The notes below the pieces were generated by a model. It was given only the letters and a program-made list of their open reading frames with translations, did no database searches and was not told the origin of the DNA. The translations under genes and the position numbers were made by a program. This document shows positions 56,000-64,000 of a stretch of DNA of 64,000 bases, piece after piece; within the stretch, counting starts at the first letter, position 1, and every line of letters starts with the position of its first letter. This DNA is from Gymnothorax reevesii. Taxonomy: Eukaryota > Chordata > Actinopteri > Anguilliformes > Muraenidae. The stretch is taken from NCBI GenBank assembly GCA_029721435.1, contig CM056576.1, forward strand, positions 73,301,876 through 73,365,875, read 5' to 3'.

Positions 56000-56409
56000 C
56001 GAAGCTAATGCGTTATTATTGTTCATTAGCAGCCTATCTTCCTTTTCTTCCATTTTTCAGGGCCTGGTCTGCTCTTCTTTCTCCCCTTTTCCTCGGTGCT
56101 ACTCTCCTCAAATGGACTTTTTATTTTCGGGATAGCATCTGGCTTAATTTTTCTCCTCTTTTTCATCGCGAACTAAGACCAAAACCCTTTATCCTCAAAG
56201 TCGGAATCGTTGAAGTGGTCGCTACAAATCACACTATTGTCGCTAGGTCCTTGCCATTTTTCTTTGGTCAGTTTCACCCGAGATGCCCAAATTTTACTTA
56301 TTTTTTCATCTTTTGGAAATCGATGAAGGCTGACTCCTTTGGATACCTTACTACAACCTGCTACAATGTATCTGGTAGGCATTTGCTCCGCCGTTTCCCG
56401 AAATTTCAC
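56000..56409 (-). pseudogene. THAP zinc-finger domain relic
   Basis: Starting at the ATG at 56380-56382 (MPTRYIVAGCSK), the minus strand encodes a THAP-type C2CH domain. It contains SLHRFPKDEKISKIWASRVK, then KEKWQGPSDN and ICSDHFNDSDFE, with the conserved Trp, Pro and CxxH-F positions. The first zinc cysteine reads Tyr (RYIVAGC), so metal binding is probably lost. A TAG follows KGFWS. Beyond it the same frame continues KKRRKIKPDAIPKI, which fits the usual basic patch after THAP domains. THAP domains bind DNA in host factors and in P-type and Kolobok-type transposases. No transposase catalytic part was recognised nearby. A degraded transposon or a dead gene copy are both possible. Confidence 0.75.
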
Positions 56410-57203
56410 AAGAAAATAACGATTTTATAAACCTACTGCAGCTTGTGTCCTATTGGCAGTAATAGAAAAACGAGCTCATCTCGTTCTTTATATGACGTCA
56501 GCAGGTTGATGCATCACTCCCACTGAAGTTGGACCTAATTGTGGGCGGGGCAGAAACTGGCTGAAAATCAAGGTCTGCCATCAGAAAACAAGCCTAAAAT
56601 TATTACTTTGTGTATTTTCATGGGAATTTTTGGCACAGACATAGTTTACAAGTACAGAACAATGGAATTAGTGTCAAAACACCTGGTAATAGAGAGTTCC
56701 TTTGATGGACGAGCTTTCCCCTCAGCACGGGCATGCAGCGGACAGAAACGACTGTACTGCGGAAAATAAACATTGGTTTTGGTAATGGTTTGTTGCAGGA
56801 GTTATTTTAATCTTTAATCAAACCAATGCTAAACCCAAGTGCAGCTTTTATAACTCAACTTTAATACCTACAGTGTGAAACAGAATGGTCAGTGACACTC
56901 TTACTCTTGATTAGATCTTGAAGCTGTACTTGGATTAATTGAAAAAGTAAAGCGCATGGAAAAGCATAGCAAACTGCAGTGGAAGAGAGGAAATCTTCAT
57001 GAAGAGAGAGAGATGAGTGCATCCATATTTGACCCCTGAAAAGTTCAGCTGGTTGATCCCTGCAATCAAGTCTCAGAAGTCACTGACCCTTGACTAAAAA
57101 AAACAAACAAACTAAAAAAAACAGCGAGCCCTGAGAAAATATCAGTGTAAATGAAGTATCAGGTTACTGAAGCTTCTGTTCTTGAATAATATTCTTGAGC
57201 ATA
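56410..57203. other. Unassigned non-coding DNA
   Basis: No recognised feature. A 76-codon frame at 56539 has no motif. Confidence 0.4.
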
Positions 57204-57207
57204 TTAA

Positions 57208-58952
57208 CCCCTTAAGCCCTGAGCCTCTTTTTCAAAAATGGCAAGCCCAAAATGAGATGAGTATATCTCTGCGACTGCTTGGTCAATTTGAATGATCTTG
57301 GTATCATCATAAACGTAAAACCATTTGGGATTTCTTCCTGGTGTCAAAATTACTATATATGTCACTGAGTCAAAGTAAATGGATATGGAACACAGTATAA
57401 ATGAAAGATCTCATTTTGCACCAAACAAAGTTTTAGTTCTATCCCTTGTAAATTTGTTGAGTTGCAGTCTGAAATCTCTAAAAAATAACAGCACAGAATC
57501 TCATTATTATCTGTGCCAAAGTTTATTTTGATCAGATAACTCAGAGCAAAATGAGAGGAATGTCTAGGTGGCTTCTCTAATTTGGCAATTTAGGTACCTT
57601 GTGTTCCATTTCAGATTTCTCAGATAACAAACTCTAAAACTCATTTAATTTCACTTATATATCACAACAGGCATCCATAGGCATCCATTCCACCCAAATA
57701 CAACATTTTTAAATTTTTAGAAAAAAAAAATACATTTATCATTTTTTCTGCCAGTTTTCTTGCCCAAACAATTTCCCATTTAAAGATAATACATACAATG
57801 AAAATGAAGTTTGACTCCACAAGAGCAGATTTATTAAAAAACAAAACAAATAAATAAAATAATAAATACAAAGGCAATGTGAAAAGATGTTAAAGAAAGA
57901 CAAGAATAACAAAAACCCCAGCGATTATTAGTAGAAGAAAAACTGTGATCATCTCCCAAAAAAAGTGTGCCTTGACCAGGAATCAAACCTTCAGACTCTC
58001 CCTTGCAACGAGGCATTTTAACAATTAGGCTATGCCAACTGACAACGACTCTGCGGTCAAATTGCCCATTTAATGGATGGGTAAAGAAAATACGTACTGC
58101 AGTGTTGTAGTCTCAGTATTTGTGCGGAATAATGCAAAGATTCTGTCAGAAAACAACTTTGAAAATGAATGTTGAATACTTAGTGGCTAATTATTTGCAC
58201 AATGCCTCAAACAAACTAGTTATGTGTTTATATTGTCGCGCTATTCAAGAACATGCAAATTGTCCATGGACTCAGTTTGACGCACTGGGAACTCAAGGCT
58301 GTGGCTCAGGCTAGGTTTCTGCGATTAAGGTGGTTTAGAGTTCGTTGGAGACATCAGGAGTCACAGAATCAAATGCCTACCAGCATAGTCTTACTGACAG
58401 CATCATAAGCTGATTGCAGAGAGGGAAATAAGGAGCGAGGATCTTTGAAGCAACGCCCTCGGAAAGAACATGCTAGGATATAACACGCACACATTGGGCT
58501 AACAATAGCAAGCGCAGATTTACCCTCCAGAAGTTTTTTTATTACAAAATATCAAAGGTAAGAATTTTTTTGCTCATCTCTGTAGACTGTAAAGTGTATG
58601 CCAGCTGTTCTTTGAGTGCGGTGTCGATTTAAAATGATTGGGCATACATCGTTAGATTCTGTTGGCTTTCCTCTTTCATTTGAGGTATTGTTTTAATGCA
58701 TGTTGCAAATTCAGGAGAAATTCTCTCGATTCAGTGCTAATGTGATTTTATCCAATGTTTTGCGGCATGTTTATTTACTTGCTTGGTACTTGAATTCTGT
58801 TCGGTTGAGGTAAAAATGGTCTACATGAGCTTTTCGCCTAGTTTCTTCGCGAAATATGGATATGCCGCATGACAATGCTGCGATATGGAAATATGCTGTA
58901 TTTATTGAGCTAACAACCGGCCCCGGTACCGGGCCGTAGGGCTTTTAAGAGA
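57208..58952. mobile_element. Candidate TTAA-flanked non-autonomous element
   Basis: TTAA stands at 57204-57207 and 58953-58956. The ends read CCCCTTAAGCCCTGAGCC and, inverted from the right, TCTCTTAAAAGCCCTACGG, matching except for two bases and a 2-base gap over the first 15. The 1745-bp interior is AT-rich, holds a tRNA-like head (57970-58040) and the palindrome GGCCCCGGTACCGGGCC near the right end. No transposase is visible. The short terminal match could be chance, so confidence is limited. Confidence 0.4.
57970..58040 (-). repeat. tRNA-like SINE head
   Basis: The minus strand reads GGCATAGCCTAATTGTTAAAATGCC (A-box region), then TTGCAAGGGAG and GGTTTGATTCCTGGTC (B box), at tRNA-like spacing. 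A tail was not identified. It is more likely a SINE head or tRNA pseudogene than a tRNA gene, since the acceptor stem does not pair well. Confidence 0.55.
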
Positions 58953-58956
58953 TTAA

Positions 58957-60598
58957 GCAACTAATGTTTGACTACTTATTTATTGATTTATTTACCACCC
59001 AATTTATAACTATGATTTTGGACAATTTTTCAGTGTTTGTTGTTTTAATGTTTGGATTGTGAAATGGGTCTTTATTCACAAATTTATTAAAAATACGTAT
59101 CCTCTTTGTCATTCTTGGTTTATAAACTCTACTAACTGCAGCCTGAACTGGAAATGGTACGTCCTGATGTGAGATGACAAAACTTTGTACCTCTTGTGGT
59201 CTTTACACCATATACCTCGGCCAGATCCCAGAAAAATATCACTCAAGTAGCAACTTTACTTGGTACAAAAACCAAAAGTGTGTGTGTCAGGATGAAGCCA
59301 TTCTTTTGTTCATTCATAGTCAATGTGAAAGGGGGCAATTTTTAAAATAAAATTTTCAATTATTTAAGTTGTTGATTAAAAGTACCACAGAAATAGCCTT
59401 GTAATTATTTGCATATCCGAGGAAAACTTCCTGCAATTTCCCCTTATATGACTACAGTATGGAACATGCTACGCCTGTTAAAGTTCATATCAAATATGCA
59501 TCATAAACCTTGGGACAAGAGTTCATAAATATTTTTATTGCATACGAAAACTGCTTTGATTTTAACAGTTTTATTCTCCATCAACAATGGCAGACATATT
59601 TGTAAAAGGAAGTAATGAATGGATGAATTAAATAATGTAGTGCAGAATTTACAATAGAGTGTAAAATACCTTAAAAATACAACTATGGATCCAGGTAAAG
59701 GTAAATTCAAGTGTCACAAAACAAGTTTGCAACATGAAAAGAGGTAGTTTAATCTCTTGTGCAACAATTTTTAGTCATAAGCATAAATAACAATATTAAT
59801 AGTAAACATAAGTACAATATGAAAATAATTCTCAATATGTAGCTTACATTCGATGCAGCAGTTTTGAGACAAACTCCAACATGCATAAATTGCCCAGGAG
59901 CATCACACCTTATAAGCGGGTGATGGATAAAAATGCTACTTAAATAACAAACATTAGTAGCCAAAACACTGTTTGCAAACCCGTGAGCCTCATCAATCTT
60001 ACTCAGATCAATCATCACCTATATCTCTGGGTGATGGCAAACAAGATCATCTTAATCCCTAGATTCTGCAGGTGGAGGAAATGCAGGTCCTGCTCAATTA
60101 ACGTGGTTGATAATTGAGATGTTCCCTGTGTAAATCCCAGCACAGTAGATGAGGTGGACATCCGGTGCTGATCCTTCTCATAGGGACTGGTTGAAGATGG
60201 CGAGAAAGCTGGGCAGTCTCCAATGATCCGGAAAGTAGCTGGACAGAAAAAAAGAACATTGTAACAATTAGAAATATATCATATTGTTGGCTATAGGAAA
60301 AAGGCAAAAAGGAACTGCAGTCATTATATGACCTCCACACAGTTACTTGTAATTACGCGATTCCTGCGGCTTTGTTGAAAAAAATAAAATAAAAATTAAA
60401 AAAAAAAGTCTGCAGTACTGTTTTACATTATATAGCAATAAAAAGGTAACTGGGGCATTGTGTGGTTGTACATGCCTTGTTGATGTTTTCAAGCATGCAG
60501 CAACACGTTCTCCTGAAAGAGAGAATGACTCATTCCCACAGATGTTTTGAAGCTGTCATCAACAATGAAATGAACAGGACCAAAAAAGCCTTCAAACA
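58957..60598. other. Unassigned non-coding DNA
   Basis: About 1.6 kb, AT-rich. No gene or named repeat was recognised. Confidence 0.4.
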
Positions 60599-60606
60599 CC
60601 TAACCA

Positions 60607-60802
60607 GGGGTGTCAAACTGGTCTGCAAGGGGGCTAAGGGGCTGCAAGGGTTTATTCCAGCTGAGCAGAAACATACCTGATACAACTAATTGACTGTGCA
60701 GGCTGAGATCAGTTGATTGGATTATTTGTATCAGGTGTGTTTCTGCTTGGTTGGATTGAAAACCTGCAGCTCCTCAGCCCTTTAACAGACCAGTCTGAAA
60801 TT
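60607..60802. mobile_element. hAT-like palindromic MITE with 8-bp target duplication
   Basis: The element is bounded by the direct repeat CCTAACCA (60599-60606 and 60803-60810). Its ends GGGGTGTCAAACTGGTCTG and CAGACCAGTCTGAAATT are imperfect inverted repeats. Inner arms AGCAGAAACATACCTGATACAA and TTGTATCAGGTGTGTTTCTGCT are almost perfectly complementary. It resembles a very common fish MITE type with CAGGGGTGTC ends. Confidence 0.85.
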
Positions 60803-60810
60803 CCTAACCA

Positions 60811-61494
60811 GACCAATGAACATTCCTATTAAGGCACGCAGATATTACACTGCACTTCTTTCAATAATAGCTTTCTGTGATGTAACTTCTTGGTTAGCTA
60901 ACTTAATGAGCCAGGTTCCATCTACAGCCCAGTGAAAGGACCAGAAGCTAATAGTCAGCAAAACTGTAACAATAACTTTATTATTCCATTATGGTTCACT
61001 GACCTGCAGGAATTTTTTTTTTTTTATAAGCTAGCTACCTAATCGATGTCAAAAATTAGTTAACGACATTGACAAACACCACATTGCATTTTGCAACCAC
61101 AACACTCCGAGTTAGCTAGCTAGGCAACGTAACCTTAGATTTACTGAACAAAAACTCAATGTTTTTCAAACTCAATGTTAGCTAAATTATGTTTCAACTT
61201 AGCTAGCTAGCAAGCTACCATATGAGGTTACATATGGTTTAACATTTACTTGCCCTCTGTTACGGTCAAAAGGTCACTGGTCTTATATATAATGTTTGCC
61301 AAATGTTCACATGTAAGAAATTAGGTACTAAGATTACTTAAATGCTGAGCAAGCTACACAGTTTACCTTGATTTGTAGAGTTCCTGCGCTGAATGAGCTG
61401 TGACATTTAGTCAGGACCATAGATGTATTCCAAGAATCAGGAGCAGTCAGGTGGGCATGCATCATCGGGTCCTCGTCAATCCACCCCACGCTCC
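60811..61494. other. Unassigned non-coding DNA
   Basis: Contains many GCTAGCTAGC words (about 61015-61220), but no named repeat or gene. Confidence 0.4.
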
Positions 61495-61665
61495 TCCCCC
61501 GATCTTGATCCACCCTCTCGTCCAATAAGCATCACATCTGGTTTCAAAACGACAAGATGGTGCTGGTCAAAATGCCTAAATCGAGCCTTCATAAATGGCA
61601 TTCTGAAACCAATGGGTGACATCATGGAGGCTTTGACATATTTTTACACAGTCTATGGTTGGTTT
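61495..61665. repeat. Dispersed fish repeat (ACAGTCTATGG type)
   Basis: The wording CACCCTCTCGTCCAATAAG, TTTCAAAACGACAAGATGG, AATGGGTGACATCATGGAGG and TTTACACAGTCTATGGTTGG is characteristic of a dispersed fish repeat. The 98-codon plus-strand frame crossing it is incidental. Ends were not determined. Confidence 0.5.
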
Positions 61666-61895
61666 TTTAACAAGCTAGTGCTCCCCTTACTTCCTGTGTT
61701 GGTTGTGCAGCGATGGTGAAGGACAGCAGAGGGCACTCCAACATAACTGATGGCTGTGTTGTACAGTAAGAATCTGAAGGAGTTACTGTCAGTTATGCTA
61801 CATACAAGAGATGCTAAAGACGACTAGCATGTGAACTCAAAATTAACCTTCTTAGGCATAGTATGCAAGAACCCATTTATTAAAGAAATACACAA
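61666..61895. other. Unassigned spacer
   Basis: A short non-coding spacer upstream of the SINE. Confidence 0.4.
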
Positions 61896-62372
61896 GCGGT
61901 AAAGCATCGCATTGCGAAGCAGAAGTGACTATCGCGTTGCGGGTTCGAGCGACCCTTTGCACCAGCCGGCAGTGGTTGGCAGCTTTTTCAGAGTAGGGCA
62001 CAACTGGCTGTTGCGCTACAGGGTTGCAAATTGGGAAGGGACGGTCGGGAAGGGAATATAATAGTTCCCTTGTTCGTTGCTCAAGCGCCTCCTGTTAGCC
62101 AGACGGGCGGTCGTCAGGAAGATTCTAAGCTTGGTCATGTCCGGGTATCCGGCGCCCTCGTTCCGAACTTGTAAAAATTCAACCAATGAGTGTATAAGAA
62201 GTGGTAGCTGACAGGTGCGTGCTTCGGAGGAGAGCTGCGAACTGTCTTCACTCTCCTGAATTGGCAGCAAGGGGTCGCATACGAGCAAGCGTTGTACATA
62301 GTTCACCAATTGGGCATTCCAGATTAGGGTGGGATTGGAGATGCCAAATTATTAAAAAAAAAAAAAAAAAAC
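61896..62372 (+). mobile_element. tRNA-derived SINE with poly(A) tail
   Basis: A tRNA-like head has GCGGTAAAGCATCGCATTGC (A-box region) and TTGCGGGTTCGAGCGACC (B box, about 61939-61956). A GC-richer body of about 380 bases follows and ends ATGCCAAATTATT plus an 18-A run. The 3' half recurs inverted at 19960-20130. RNA polymerase III would transcribe it from the internal boxes, and LINE proteins would copy it. A target duplication was not identified. Confidence 0.8.
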
Positions 62373-62633
62373 CACAATGGTATGATGAGTGAAATGTGAA
62401 TTGTCTTTCCTATTCATTATATTGAGAGGATATCATTGCAAGTATTACCATTACGAGTTGTATGTTGCTCCTTTAATAGTTCCAGGATCTGGGAAGTTCA
62501 CCGAAGATTTGATCATTCATGTTACACACTGCCTGCATGTTTAGTAAACTAATTTATTTTATAGCTTATGTATTTTTGTGGTTTGACTAGATGGCATCAT
62601 TGTTAGATTACTTTGCAGTGGAATAGGTTACTT
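62373..62633. other. Unassigned spacer
   Basis: AT-rich. The reverse complement of 62455-62482 begins TAAAGGAGCAACATACAAC, like the plus-strand word at 31165. Confidence 0.4.
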
Positions 62634-63130
62634 AAAGGAGAACTCCGGTGTGAAATTGACTCGGGGGTGTGTTGAAACAAATAACGAGTAGTAACTTTTG
62701 TTAAATACCCCACCTCTGTACGCACCCAACATTTTGAAAAACATGGCTTTTTAGCCGTAGCTCCAAACAGGTTAACAATGGTAGCGATTGGGGCATAGCG
62801 TTGCCATACAACGAAACTGCTATTTTTTCATCATCAACAAGGCTCAAAGTAGCTCCACACTTCATTGGTAGAATTTCGATGGCCCTGACATTTAAAACAA
62901 GGCACTGAGAACTTTGAAAAGTTCAGGCTTTTTGAAGCCTGGTGACCCCAAGATGCCACCACAGCCTGTAATTCTTTCACAGTGAATCTTGGGGATTTTG
63001 TTTCTTCTCTCACCATCCTCCTCAGTATCTTGAGGGGCAACATGCAGTTGTATCCTCTACCCTTGAGGTTTTCAATAACTTTGGAGTTTTTAAATAATTG
63101 CCCTGACAGTGCTCAGTGGCATATGGGTAA
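62634..63130. repeat. Dispersed fish repeat (GGAGAACTCCGGTG start)
   Basis: It starts CTTAAAGGAGAACTCCGGTG followed by TGAAATTGACTCGGGGGTG, TTGAAAAACATGGCTTTTTA and GCATAGCGTTGCCATACAAC. I recognise this wording from repeated fish DNA, but the element class is uncertain. The right end is set only by loss of recognition. Confidence 0.4.
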
Positions 63131-64000
63131 TTCCATCCAAAATCAATAAGAATGTGACAAATGCCCCAGGTCACCTTCTCAGAAAATTCTGAAAGAATTC
63201 ACAGTTGATGTTCTACCCAAGGAGTGAATGTTTGCAAAATTTTGGGTCTGTAAGTGCAGTAGTTGCTGAGATATGGTCATTTATATTTTAGGCATTTTTT
63301 TCGATTTTTGCAAAATGCTTTTTTTTTTTTTTTAATCAAATTTGAATGCTTATTTACAGCAAAGTAATGATGCTGCAGGGATATAATCTCACAGATAGGG
63401 CTATTTTTTACAAAATTTTCATTTTTGACTTTATAAAAGGTGTATCTTCAGCCCCAGGTCATCTACTGACTACCCAAAATAGAGAGAAAGCTGATTTAGC
63501 AAAATTATGCATCTTTGCAGTACTGCTCATTTTCTAGATCTGGAATTTTTCATGATATCTAAACTGATGTTTATGCATGTGTGGAAGCAGTCATAGGTTT
63601 TAAATAACCATTTCGTCTAGCTCCAGAGGCCTATTTATATTAGAACATTTTTTTCCAAAAACTAGCAAATATTTCACCACAAAAACTACTGAATGACAGT
63701 GAATGACAGCCTTGAAATCTTAACCATATTTTGGCACATATTTAAGGTTAACACATACCAAGTTTCATCCAAAGCATTAGATTGGTTCTATTTTTAAAGC
63801 TTTATAAAATATTTGACAATTTTTACACAAAATGCATCCATTTATGGGGCTAAAAGTGGTCCATTTTACATTTACAATACATTTTCGCCATCTACCCAGA
63901 AACCCGATCCCATTTCAATACAATTTTGCAGGAACCTTTCTTGGTCAATTATGCACCAAAATTCTGAATTATATGGTGCTCACCCCCAGGGACTCTGAGG
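63131..64000. other. Unassigned non-coding DNA to window end
   Basis: AT-rich with poly(T) patches. No gene, repeat head or terminal repeat was recognised. Confidence 0.4.

Noticed and set aside
54620..56409. A single THAP transposon spanning the tandem repeat and the THAP relic
   Set aside because: No terminal repeats or target duplication join the two features; only loose inverted words were seen.
57970..58040. A functional tRNA gene on the minus strand
   Set aside because: Same reason: control boxes are present, but the cloverleaf is not supported.
61423..61719. 98-codon plus-strand frame
   Set aside because: It overlaps a dispersed fish repeat with ACAGTCTATGG wording, and no protein family fits.

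Overview
The window looks like 64 kb of teleost fish nuclear DNA. The sequence is AT-rich and mostly non-coding. It carries the repeat mix typical of ray-finned fish genomes: Tc1-like, hAT-like and TTAA-target DNA transposons, short inverted-repeat (MITE) elements, L2/CR1-type LINEs, tRNA-derived SINEs and a Ty3/Gypsy-type LTR retrotransposon. I found no host gene exon, no true tRNA or rRNA gene and no CRISPR array. Every protein similarity I recognise belongs to a mobile element or its relic, and each coding piece is broken.

Layout. 0-4.4 kb: unassigned AT-rich DNA with one weak SINE-like patch. 4.4-7.9 kb: a decayed L2/CR1-type LINE on the minus strand (endonuclease and reverse transcriptase), then an L2 3' tail on the plus strand, then one terminus of a Tc1-like element. 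8-11.8 kb: a TC/AC microsatellite and a pair of inverted repeats about 1.5 kb apart. 11.8-17.4 kb: the most informative feature, a Ty3/Gypsy-type element on the minus strand with two LTRs, a tRNA-Pro-type primer site, a SCAN-like gag, protease, integrase, then reverse transcriptase and RNase H. Integrase lies upstream of RT, the order known for Gmr1-like elements. 19.9-22.8 kb: a truncated SINE and a dead Tc1-like element with a hAT-like MITE nested in its leader. 24.4-25.5 kb: a probable non-autonomous hAT-like element. 26.7 kb: a 12-bp minisatellite. 28.8-30.7 kb: a second LINE (CR1-like, minus). 31.9-32.8 kb: a second Tc1-like relic.

33.8-43.6 kb: two unannotated non-coding blocks, each present twice in the same order (A-B then A'-B'), which suggests an old segmental duplication. 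Single MITEs and a SINE head lie between them. 43.9-44.5 kb: a clean TTAA-flanked piggyBac-type MITE. 48.9-51.3 kb: a decayed hAT/ZBED-type transposase, split by a 419-bp palindromic MITE. 53.8-56.4 kb: a possible solo LTR, a 208-bp tandem duplication, a small MITE and a THAP zinc-finger relic. 57.2-58.95 kb: a candidate larger TTAA-flanked element. 60.6-63.1 kb: a hAT-like MITE with an 8-bp target duplication, dispersed fish repeats and a longer copy of the SINE seen at 20 kb.

The elements do not work together. They record successive insertions and decay, with at least two clear nesting events. Family names rest on motifs read by eye and on general knowledge of these families; no database search was possible.
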